Part shown: positions 1 to 6,269 of the stretch, piece by piece
Layout of the letters: each line of letters opens with the position of its first letter
Position numbering within the stretch: position 1 is the stretch's first letter
From: Bacteroidales bacterium
GTDB taxonomy: Bacteria > Bacteroidota > Bacteroidia > Bacteroidales > SM23-62
Assembly (NCBI GenBank): GCA_016783865.1
Contig: JADHVS010000209.1
Location: forward strand, 1-7,359
Reading direction: 5' to 3'
DNA length: 7,359 nt
Notes under the pieces: model-generated
Database searches by the model: none
What the model saw: the letters and a program-made list of their open reading frames with translations, nothing else
Told to the model about the DNA's origin: nothing
Position numbers and translations under genes: made by a program

Positions 1-232
1 AATTTCGCCAAAGAGCCTTCCAGCCCGTCCCACTCCAACGCACGGACTGAAAGAAAATGCGGCAAAAATTAAAGACAATATAACGAATGACAAAAATGGC
101 CAGCTTGAACCAGGAGCATCCTGCACAACCTGGTCGCCGAAATCAATTCGTCACGGGAACTGCAAATGGGTTATAAGGACCGAAGAATATATCGTATCAA
201 AAAAGCTCATTTTTGTTAAAAACCAATAACCT
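1..232. other. Unassigned left-edge region upstream of the GH2 gene
   Basis: I see no gene here that I can name. Forward frame 2 is open from the window edge to a TAA at 227-229, only three bases before the GH2 start, which is the spacing expected of an upstream operon partner. Its roughly 75-residue translation has no motif I recognise and looks compositionally poor. Forward frame 1 is open from about 91 to a TAA at 217-219, after earlier stops, and reads somewhat more protein-like near residues LVAEINSSRELQMGYKDRR. Forward frame 3 stops at 46-48. The region could hold the 3' end of an upstream gene, a decayed gene tail or simply a leader. No convincing Bacteroidota promoter (TTTG, about 20 bases, then TAnnTTTG) was found. 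The last 40 bases are A/T-rich, as is usual for translation leaders in this phylum. Confidence 0.35.
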
Positions 233-2728
233 ATGAAAACATCAACAAGACTTTGCGTAATTCTACTTATTTTGTTTTCTGGTGCCTGCACCACAGACCA
301 AAAATCTGATTCAGATTGGCAAATCGTCGATGGCCCCCTACTGACTTCCTGGTCGGAGAATGTAAATCCGGATAATGCCCTGCCGGAATATCCACGTCCC
401 CAAATGGTACGGGAGGAATGGCTGAACCTGAATGGCTTGTGGGATTTTGCCATTGTGCCAAAAGGGAGTGGCCGACCCAAAAAATGGGATGGAAAAATAC
501 TGGTTCCATACCCGGTTGAATCGGCTTTGTCAGGTGTGGGAAAAACTGTTGGAACTGATAACGAAGTATGGTATAAAAGAACCTTTAATATGCCTGAAGG
601 CTGGAATGATAAGCTTATCTGGCTTCATTTTGGAGCTGTTGACTGGGAAGCTTCTGTCTGGGTGAACAGTCAGGAGGTGGGATCGCATAAAGGAGGTTAT
701 GATGCTTTCAGTTTCAATATATCTAAAGCATTGACCGATAATGGTGAGCAGGAAATTATCCTTTCTGTCTGGGATCCAGTGGATGAGGGAACACAACCGC
801 GTGGTAAACAGGTTAGTAATCCCCGCGGGATCTGGTATACCTCGGTAACCGGAATCTGGCAAACGGTTTGGGTGGAGCCGGTAAACAAGACATATATTAA
901 CCGGTTTAAAATTATTCCAGACATCGACGAAGAACAGGTCATTGTGTGGCACGATCTGGCTGGTGCAGGAGATGAAGTCAAACTGGTTGCCGATCTGTTA
1001 CTGGATGGGATTGGGATTTCTCAGGCTGTTGCCGAAGGAGACTTTATTGTAATTGATGTTCCGGACATGAAACTATGGTCGCCCCACCATCCTTTCCTTT
1101 ATGATCTTAAACTGACTCTATTGGATAAAGAGGGTGAGGTTCTGGACCACATTAAGAGCTATGCAGGTATGCGGAAAATTTCCCTCGGCAAGGATGAAAA
1201 AGGAATTACCCGCATGATGCTGAACAATGAGTTTTTGTTTCAGTTCGGGCCCCTCGATCAGGGTTGGTGGCCGGATGGACTATATACTGCAGCCACAGAT
1301 GATGCGCTGAGATATGATGTGGAAGTTACTAAAAAACTTGGATTTAATATGGCCAGAAAGCATGTGAAGATTGAACCTGAACGATGGTATTACTGGTGTG
1401 ATAGGCTGGGGCTGATTGTATGGCAGGATATGCCAAGTGGTGACGAGTATATCAGTCCTGATGAACCGGATTTCATCCGGACCGAAGGATCTGACAAGCA
1501 ATTCAGGTATGAACTGCAGCAACTGGTGGAAGATTATTTCAACCATCCCAGCATTGTTATGTGGGTACCTTTCAATGAAGGCTGGGGCCAGTATGCTACC
1601 GGCGATATCGTTGATTTTGTCAAGGGATTGGATCCGACTCGTCTGGTTAATCCCTCGAGCGGATGGGCGGACAGAAAGGTAGGTGACATACAGGATATAC
1701 ATGCTTACCCTGGTCCTGCAATTCCCGACCTGGAAAAGGAAAGGGCCATTGTGCTGGGTGAATTCGGGGGACTTGGATTGCCCATTGAAGGACATACATG
1801 GCAGGAAAAGGACAACTGGGGATACAGGAGTTATGAGACCACTGATGATCTGCTTGATGCATATACAGCACTCATTCGTGAACTGATGCCCATGGTTCAG
1901 AATGGATTATCGGCTGCTGTATATACCCAGACATCCGATGTAGAGATTGAGGTAAATGGTTTAATGACCTACGACAGAAAAATTATCAAGATGGATCCGG
2001 ATAAGGTATCCAGGGTTAACAGCGGTTTCCTGCCCCCGGTGATTATTGCCGGATCAAACATTTTCCTTGATAAGATAGAAATTGAAATAATTAATACACT
2101 GCAGCAGGGGGAGATCAGGTATACCCTGGATGGTTCAGTTCCGGATAAAGAATCGTTGCTCTGTTCCGGTCCTGTTAAATTGAGCAAATCTGCCACAGTA
2201 AAAGCCCGAACCTTTTGGAGTGAAGGGTCTTATAGCGGAATCGCGGAGCATGCATTTGAAAAAGTTACACTTCGGGATGGAGTTGAGAAATCAGGTCTTG
2301 AACCTGGATTGACATATCAGTATTTTGAAAATGAAACCGATAAGGAGTGGAGTCAGATACCTGATTTTAAGGAGCTTCAGCCAGTGTTGGAAGGCATAAC
2401 AGCTCAGTGCAACCTCGATCCGGCTAAACGTGACGAAGCATTTGCGTTAATATTTGAAGGATATGTAAAAGTCACCAAAAGCGGGATCTATACTTTCTAT
2501 TCGGATTCGGATGATGGATCAAAGTTGTATATAGATGGTGAGCTGGTTGTAGATAATGACTTCCGGCATGGGATGGTTGAAAAGTCGGGACAGGTAGCCC
2601 TGAGTGCCGGATTGTTCTCCTTCCGCCTTGAGTATTACCAGGGAGAAGGCGGGAGAGGGCTTGAGGTGAAATACAAAGGACCGGGCATTGAAAAACAGGT
2701 AATACCTGGAGAAGCATTTTATCATTAG
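233..2728 (+). CDS. Family 2 glycoside hydrolase lipoprotein with chitobiase-like and PA14 C-terminal domains
   Basis: This is a retaining exo-glycosidase of the beta-galactosidase/glucuronidase/mannosidase clan, predicted to be secreted and lipid-anchored. The 831-residue protein opens with a hydrophobic signal and a loose lipobox SGAC, with Cys19 as the likely lipidated residue. The GH2 sugar-binding jelly roll covers about 58-215 (LNGLWDF, then a VYWYKR-like EVWYKRTF). An Ig-like domain follows at about 219-318, then the TIM barrel at about 320-600. Within the barrel, VPFNEGWG gives the general acid/base Glu449 with Asn448 before it, and VLGEFGG gives the nucleophile Glu510. Residues about 602-678 resemble the chitobiase/hexosaminidase C-terminal beta-sandwich (IRYTLDGSVP). 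Residues about 688-831 form a PA14 domain (FYSDSDDGSKLYIDG), probably glycan binding. The protein is intact and ends at TAG. The ATG start is favoured because it directly precedes the signal peptide. The fold and catalytic class are secure; the sugar substrate is unknown. Confidence 0.93.
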   Translation: MKTSTRLCVILLILFSGACTTDQKSDSDWQIVDGPLLTSWSENVNPDNALPEYPRPQMVREEWLNLNGLWDFAIVPKGSGRPKKWDGKILVPYPVESALSGVGKTVGTDNEVWYKRTFNMPEGWNDKLIWLHFGAVDWEASVWVNSQEVGSHKGGYDAFSFNISKALTDNGEQEIILSVWDPVDEGTQPRGKQVSNPRGIWYTSVTGIWQTVWVEPVNKTYINRFKIIPDIDEEQVIVWHDLAGAGDEVKLVADLLLDGIGISQAVAEGDFIVIDVPDMKLWSPHHPFLYDLKLTLLDKEGEVLDHIKSYAGMRKISLGKDEKGITRMMLNNEFLFQFGPLDQGWWPDGLYTAATDDALRYDVEVTKKLGFNMARKHVKIEPERWYYWCDRLGLIVWQDMPSGDEYISPDEPDFIRTEGSDKQFRYELQQLVEDYFNHPSIVMWVPFNEGWGQYATGDIVDFVKGLDPTRLVNPSSGWADRKVGDIQDIHAYPGPAIPDLEKERAIVLGEFGGLGLPIEGHTWQEKDNWGYRSYETTDDLLDAYTALIRELMPMVQNGLSAAVYTQTSDVEIEVNGLMTYDRKIIKMDPDKVSRVNSGFLPPVIIAGSNIFLDKIEIEIINTLQQGEIRYTLDGSVPDKESLLCSGPVKLSKSATVKARTFWSEGSYSGIAEHAFEKVTLRDGVEKSGLEPGLTYQYFENETDKEWSQIPDFKELQPVLEGITAQCNLDPAKRDEAFALIFEGYVKVTKSGIYTFYSDSDDGSKLYIDGELVVDNDFRHGMVEKSGQVALSAGLFSFRLEYYQGEGGRGLEVKYKGPGIEKQVIPGEAFYH

Positions 2729-2735
2729 GTGAGGC

Positions 2736-2764
2736 AGTCATCCTGAACCGAGTTCAGGATGACT
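2736..2764. repeat. Perfect 13-bp inverted repeat just after the GH2 gene (hairpin 1)
   Basis: The left arm AGTCATCCTGAAC (2736-2748) and right arm GTTCAGGATGACT (2752-2764) pair perfectly around a CGA loop. It starts eight bases after the GH2 stop codon. The following ATAATTTAG is not a clean T-tract, so it is at best a weak intrinsic terminator. The hairpin could also protect the 3' end of the mRNA. The arm sequence belongs to the short palindromes often scattered between genes in Bacteroidota, as recalled from general knowledge rather than a search. Confidence 0.75.
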
Positions 2765-2771
2765 ATAATTT

Positions 2772-2801
2772 AGAATCCCTTTGTGGTTTCAAGGAGATTC
2801 T
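2772..2801. repeat. Imperfect inverted repeat (hairpin 2)
   Basis: AGAATCCCTT at 2772-2781 pairs with AAGG (2791-2794) plus GATTCT (2796-2801). One A at 2795 is bulged and the loop has nine bases. It sits eight bases downstream of hairpin 1. No T-tract follows, so a terminator role is not supported. It is probably part of the same composite repeat block. Confidence 0.5.
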
Positions 2802-2840
2802 GATAATTTTAAGAAGATTCTGAAATGAATTCAGAATGAC
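2795..2840. repeat. Palindromic TTCAGAATGAC-type repeat with direct repeat (hairpin 3)
   Basis: ATTCTGAA (2817-2824) and TTCAGAAT (2830-2837) form an 8-bp stem with a five-base loop. The nonamer AGATTCTGA occurs twice, at 2795-2803 and 2815-2823, 20 bases apart. Read on the minus strand, the block gives the peptide CHSEFISES, a familiar spurious translation of dispersed repeats in Bacteroidota and other genomes. The repeat ends 23 bases before the transporter start codon, so it lies within or next to that gene's leader. Whether it is mobile, regulatory or simply tolerated cannot be told here. Confidence 0.6.
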
Positions 2841-2863
2841 ATTTTTGCAAAATAATATTGCAC

Positions 2864-4216
2864 ATGAGACTGAAACCTGCGCTGCTTAGTTCTACCATTA
2901 TTGCGGCACTTGGCGGGCTCCTGTTCGGATTCGATACAGCTGTAATTTCTGGCACTACCAGCTGGCTCAAAGATGTTTTTGAATTGTCCTCATTTACACT
3001 TGGATTCACTGTGGCCAGTGCCCTTATCGGCACAGTCGTTGGAGCCATTATTATCGGAAGACCTGCGGATAGATGGGGAAGAAAAAGAATCCTGTATTTT
3101 CTTGCTGTTGCCTATTTTATTTCTGCCATCGGCAGTGCCCTTGCTCAGCATTGGATCGTGTTCCTGATTTTCCGGTTTATTGGCGGGGTAGGTGTTGGCG
3201 GATCTTCTGTTATCAGCCCGATGTATATCGCTGAGATCTCTCCAGCGAGGGTTCGCGGGAGAATGGTTGCCGTTACCCAATTCAACATTGTGCTGGGAAT
3301 CATGCTTGCCTTCTTTTCAAACTACCTTATTTCCAAATTGAACCTGGGTGCTGTTGAATGGAGGTGGATGTTTGGCGTTGAAGCATTTCCTGCTGCCATA
3401 TTCTTTTTCCTCTTGTTCCTCAATCCAAGGAGTCCGCGATGGTTGGTAGCTAAAGATCGCATCACTGAAGCCACAGCCGTACTGGCCAGATGTGGTACCG
3501 ACAGTGGCAATGTCAGCGACGAGATCAAAGAGATCCAGGAATCACTCAATCTCGAACATCACTCTTTAAAAGAGCCATTCCTGTCAAAGAAATATATAAA
3601 ACCCATCATGCTGGCCGTGATGATAGCCGTATTTAACCAGCTGTCGGGTATCAACGTGGTAATGTATTATGCTCCCCACATCTTCCGGATGGCTGGTGCC
3701 GGATCGGAGGCATCGATGTTGCAGGCCGTAATAATTGGCGGGACCAATATGATCTTTACCATGGCGGCCCTGCTCATAATAGATCATTTTGGCAGAAAAA
3801 AACTGATGCTGATTGGATCCATTGGTTATATCGTGAGTCTGGCCGTTACAGCTTGGGCGTTTTATACATCTGGAAAAGAATTTACCGAGACAGGAGGCTT
3901 GATTGTCATGATCAGCCTGCTGGTATTCATTGCCTCCCATGCTTTTGGACAGGGAGCCGTCATCTGGGTATTTATTAGTGAGATCTTTCCAAACAGGGTG
4001 CGGGCGCGTGGCCAGGCCCTGGGAAGCTTCACCCACTGGTTTATGGCTGCCCTGATCTCATGGACCTTCCCGGTTATTGCAGAAAAATCCGGTGGACATG
4101 CCTTTGCTTTTTATGCCGTGTGTATGGTGGGACAGCTTATATGGGTCATCTTTGTCATGCCTGAGACCAAGGGAATTACGCTCGAACAGATCCAGAAAAA
4201 ATTTGGTATTGATTAA
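2864..4216 (+). CDS. Sugar-porter family MFS transporter
   Basis: This is an inner-membrane permease of the major facilitator superfamily, sugar porter branch, which in bacteria usually performs proton-coupled import of a monosaccharide. The 450-residue length fits a twelve-helix porter. Family signatures are in order: FGFDTAVISG at 21-30 in helix 1, GRPADRWGRK at 65-74 in the helix 2-3 loop, YIAEISPARVRGR at 121-133, PRSPRWL at 188-194, NQLSGINVVMYYAP at 258-271, DHFGRKK at 307-313, FISEIFPNRVRARG at 370-383 and PETKG at 433-437. The ATG at 2864 is preferred over an in-frame TTG two codons earlier. The leader has no Shine-Dalgarno motif. The GH2 gene lies upstream and the VOC gene starts 14 bases after this stop, suggesting co-transcription with the latter. 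Substrate identity is not determined; a hexose or pentose released by the GH2 enzyme is an inference. Confidence 0.93.
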   Translation: MRLKPALLSSTIIAALGGLLFGFDTAVISGTTSWLKDVFELSSFTLGFTVASALIGTVVGAIIIGRPADRWGRKRILYFLAVAYFISAIGSALAQHWIVFLIFRFIGGVGVGGSSVISPMYIAEISPARVRGRMVAVTQFNIVLGIMLAFFSNYLISKLNLGAVEWRWMFGVEAFPAAIFFFLLFLNPRSPRWLVAKDRITEATAVLARCGTDSGNVSDEIKEIQESLNLEHHSLKEPFLSKKYIKPIMLAVMIAVFNQLSGINVVMYYAPHIFRMAGAGSEASMLQAVIIGGTNMIFTMAALLIIDHFGRKKLMLIGSIGYIVSLAVTAWAFYTSGKEFTETGGLIVMISLLVFIASHAFGQGAVIWVFISEIFPNRVRARGQALGSFTHWFMAALISWTFPVIAEKSGGHAFAFYAVCMVGQLIWVIFVMPETKGITLEQIQKKFGID

Positions 4217-4230
4217 AAAAATAGTTGACT

Positions 4231-4659
4231 ATGAACAAGTCCTCACATTTAAAAGGGAATCTTGGTGGCATTCAGCATTTAGGAGTACCGGTGACCAACC
4301 TTGAATCGTCTGTTCGGTTTTATCAGGACCTGGGATTTGAAAGGATTATGTCTGCAGAAGTCACTGAGGGAGATGATGCCATCCAGGTGGCGATGATGAA
4401 ACATGACAATGTGATCATTGAGCTTTATCAATTAACAGGGGAGGAGCGTGAGGCCCTGAAAAACAGGTCTGATGGCCACATTGATCATATAGCTTTCAGT
4501 GTTAAAGATATTGACCAGGCGTTTGAGGAATTAACATCTGCAGGCTTTGAAACCATCGAGGATAAACCGGTCTTCCTGGATTTCTGGGAGAATGGGTGCA
4601 GGTATTTTGCCATACGTGGACCTGACGGAGAGAAACTTGAATTCAACCAGATCTTTTAA
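4231..4659 (+). CDS. VOC superfamily (glyoxalase/dioxygenase-fold) protein
   Basis: This small cytoplasmic protein of 142 residues belongs to the vicinal oxygen chelate superfamily, whose members are metal-dependent isomerases, epimerases, lyases or dioxygenases. Two beta-alpha-beta modules are visible as an internal repeat: IQHLGVPVTNLESSVRFY at 14-31 and IDHIAFSVKDIDQAFEE at 84-100. The four expected metal ligands are present: His16, Glu64, His86 and Glu137. This fits a glyoxalase I-like or methylmalonyl-CoA-epimerase-like metal site and suggests an active enzyme rather than a binding-only relative. No signal peptide is seen. The ATG at 4231 is preferred over an in-frame TTG at 4225. The gene lies 14 bases after the sugar porter and probably shares its transcript, so action on a sugar-derived compound is plausible but unproven. 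Detoxification of methylglyoxal is an alternative. Confidence 0.85.
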   Translation: MNKSSHLKGNLGGIQHLGVPVTNLESSVRFYQDLGFERIMSAEVTEGDDAIQVAMMKHDNVIIELYQLTGEEREALKNRSDGHIDHIAFSVKDIDQAFEELTSAGFETIEDKPVFLDFWENGCRYFAIRGPDGEKLEFNQIF

Positions 4660-4721
4660 ACCTGCTATTTGAGAACTATTCAGCTGTTTCCACCTTGCCC
4701 CGGATTAGTAATAATATCTCT

Positions 4722-4750
4722 AAACTTTCTTTTAAAGTGTAAGAAAGTTT
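4722..4750. repeat. Perfect 10-bp inverted repeat between the VOC and reductase genes
   Basis: AAACTTTCTT at 4722-4731 pairs perfectly with AAGAAAGTTT at 4741-4750 around a nine-base loop. A flanking T-G wobble adds one more pair. It lies 62 bases after the VOC stop and 67 bases before the reductase start. The stem is A/T-rich and is followed by GATATTTTGTT, so it could be a weak terminator. It could equally be an operator, because its right arm overlaps a possible -33 TTTG element. Confidence 0.55.
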
Positions 4751-4778
4751 GATATTTTGTTCATCATTCTGTATTTTG
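4748..4778 (+). promoter_or_regulatory. Candidate Bacteroidota-type promoter for the reductase gene
   Basis: TTTG at 4748-4751 is followed after 20 bases by TATTTTG at 4772-4778. The known consensus of the phylum's housekeeping sigma factor is TTTG, about 19-21 bases, then TAnnTTTG; the -7 box here is one base short of that. The element lies about 40 bases before the ATG at 4818, which is a reasonable leader length. In such AT-rich sequence a chance match is quite possible. Confidence 0.3.
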
Positions 4779-4817
4779 AGGAAGTTTTTATTGAGAGTAA
4801 ATTTTAATCAGAATATT

Positions 4818-6200
4818 ATGAAGAACAGATTAAAGCTATCCGTTAACAGGCGTGATTTTTTAAAGAAATCAGGAGGGGCGATTGTAGCAGGAAGCCTGCT
4901 TCCCGTAACCACCAGCAGATCGTTAATTGCAAATAAAGAAACCATGGACGTTGAGTACAGGATCCTGGGACGAACCGGATTTAAGGTTTATCCCGTTGCC
5001 ATTGGTGGATTTTGTCAGAATGTCAATGTGTATAAACGAGCCATTGACCTGGGTGTAAATCATATCGATACGGCAGAAGGATACTACCGGGGCAATTCAG
5101 AACGTACCGTTGGCAAGGCCATTCAGGGTATGGATCGCAAAAAACTTTTTATCACTACCAAGCTTGGAATGGATCACGACGAGACCAAAGACAACATCCT
5201 GAAAAGATTCAGAAAAAGCCTTGATCGGTTGGATTCTGATTATTATGATGCCTTGTATATCCATGGTGTGGAGGATATCAGGGCACTCAAAAATGATGGA
5301 TTTCATGACGCAGTGAAACAGTTGAAAGAAGAGGGCAGGCTTATGCACGCCGGTATTTCTTGTCACGGTACAGAAGATGGTGAGGGTGACCCTTTTGAAA
5401 AGGTATTGACAGCGGCTGCAAGTGATGGCAGATTCAATCTGATGCTGTTCAATTATAACTTTATGAATAAAGAGGAAGCAGAACGGGTCATTCAAATATG
5501 CAAGGAGAAAAATGTGGGTACTGTGGCCATGAAGACATCACCTGGAATAGAAACTCCATTTGGAGACGATACTGCTTTCCAGGTTCTGGATGATATTGAT
5601 CCTGAAAACCTGACTGAAGAACAGGAAGAATTTGTGAAGGAGTTAATGGATGAGGATGACATTGACAGGTCAGAAGCTATTGAAGAGATGCAGGCCATTG
5701 TTGAGGAGCACAATGAGGGACTTGAGGACCTGAAACCTTACATTGACAAATATGGGATTACTTCTTCCGAGGAATTGAGAAAAGTAAGCCTCAAATGGGT
5801 TTTGGAAAATCCCGATATGAATACCGTGACAATAACTATGGCCTCATTCAGTGCAGTAGATACGTTTGTACCGCTTGCCTGTGAACAAATGACAAACTTT
5901 GAGAGAGAAATGATCCATGATTATGCCCAAATATTCAATAATAAATATTGCCGCCATGGATGCTCTGCTTGTGTAGAAGCCTGTCCTTATAATTTACCTG
6001 TAAGCAGGATTATGCGATATAATTACTATTTCAAGCTTCAGGGCCGAGAGAAGTATGCCATGACCAGGTACAATGAATTATCGAAGAAGAATGCTGCTCT
6101 TTGTTATCAATGTTCTGCTCCGTGTACAGGTGCATGTCCATACGGACTCAATATCCAGGCAAGCCTTAAGAAAGCGCACAATACCCTGACAATCACCTAA
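4818..6200 (+). CDS. Tat-exported aldo/keto reductase with C-terminal two-cluster 4Fe-4S domain
   Basis: This 460-residue protein matches the COG1453-like group of aldo/keto reductases fused to a ferredoxin-like tail. A twin-arginine signal, RRDFLKK at 11-17 with a hydrophobic stretch to about 30, predicts export of the folded, cofactor-loaded enzyme. The reductase barrel carries the usual tetrad: Asp84 and Tyr89 in HIDTAEGYY, Lys115 in ITTKLG and His149 in LYIHG. The tail has two cysteine groups followed by proline: Cys378, 382, 385, 389 and Cys429, 432, 436, 440, expected to hold two 4Fe-4S clusters. Between them and the barrel, residues about 249-303 form a strongly acidic, helix-like stretch. 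The ATG at 4818 is chosen because the Tat motif follows at once; an in-frame TTG at 4749 would add 23 residues before it. The role may be redox of a sugar or its aldehyde outside the cytoplasm, but substrate and electron partner are unknown. Confidence 0.9.
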   Translation: MKNRLKLSVNRRDFLKKSGGAIVAGSLLPVTTSRSLIANKETMDVEYRILGRTGFKVYPVAIGGFCQNVNVYKRAIDLGVNHIDTAEGYYRGNSERTVGKAIQGMDRKKLFITTKLGMDHDETKDNILKRFRKSLDRLDSDYYDALYIHGVEDIRALKNDGFHDAVKQLKEEGRLMHAGISCHGTEDGEGDPFEKVLTAAASDGRFNLMLFNYNFMNKEEAERVIQICKEKNVGTVAMKTSPGIETPFGDDTAFQVLDDIDPENLTEEQEEFVKELMDEDDIDRSEAIEEMQAIVEEHNEGLEDLKPYIDKYGITSSEELRKVSLKWVLENPDMNTVTITMASFSAVDTFVPLACEQMTNFEREMIHDYAQIFNNKYCRHGCSACVEACPYNLPVSRIMRYNYYFKLQGREKYAMTRYNELSKKNAALCYQCSAPCTGACPYGLNIQASLKKAHNTLTIT

Positions 6201-6269
6201 TTACTATATTTTAACATACAGACAAACAGATAAATAAATCAACAATTTAACTAATCAACATTTATAGAA
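6201..6269. other. AT-rich intergenic leader before the LamG lipoprotein gene
   Basis: These 69 bases are very A/T-rich and hold no hairpin that I can find. TATATTTT at 6205-6212 is one mismatch from the Bacteroidota -7 box TAnnTTTG, but no TTTG lies at the right distance upstream. There is no Shine-Dalgarno motif before the ATG at 6270. The downstream gene may be read through from the reductase gene. Confidence 0.4.

Noticed and set aside
530..952. 140-codon open frame on the minus strand
   Set aside because: It is fully antisense to the GH2 sugar-binding domain, with no recognisable motif and no leader of its own.
1280..1795. 171-codon open frame on the minus strand
   Set aside because: It lies wholly inside the GH2 barrel-coding region, which has intact catalytic motifs. 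Its translation has no domain-like pattern, so it is an antisense shadow.
2736..2840. CRISPR-like or riboswitch reading of the hairpin block
   Set aside because: The repeats are unequal palindromes without regular spacers, and no conserved riboswitch core was recognised.
2858..2863. TTG start two codons before the transporter ATG
   Set aside because: The ATG at 2864 gives a normal porter N-terminus, and no ribosome-binding signal favours the TTG.
2809..3048. Short minus-strand open frame beginning within the MFS gene and ending in the palindromic repeats
   Set aside because: Its end encodes CHSEFISES, the typical spurious translation of the dispersed repeat, and the rest is antisense to the transporter.
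3584..4036. 150-codon open frame on the minus strand
   Set aside because: It is antisense to conserved MFS signatures and its translation is low in hydrophobic structure, so it is a shadow of the transporter gene.
4749..4817. TTG-initiated N-terminal extension of the aldo/keto reductase
   Set aside because: It would place 23 residues before the twin-arginine signal and begins inside the inverted repeat. The ATG at 4818 puts the Tat motif at residues 11-17, as expected.
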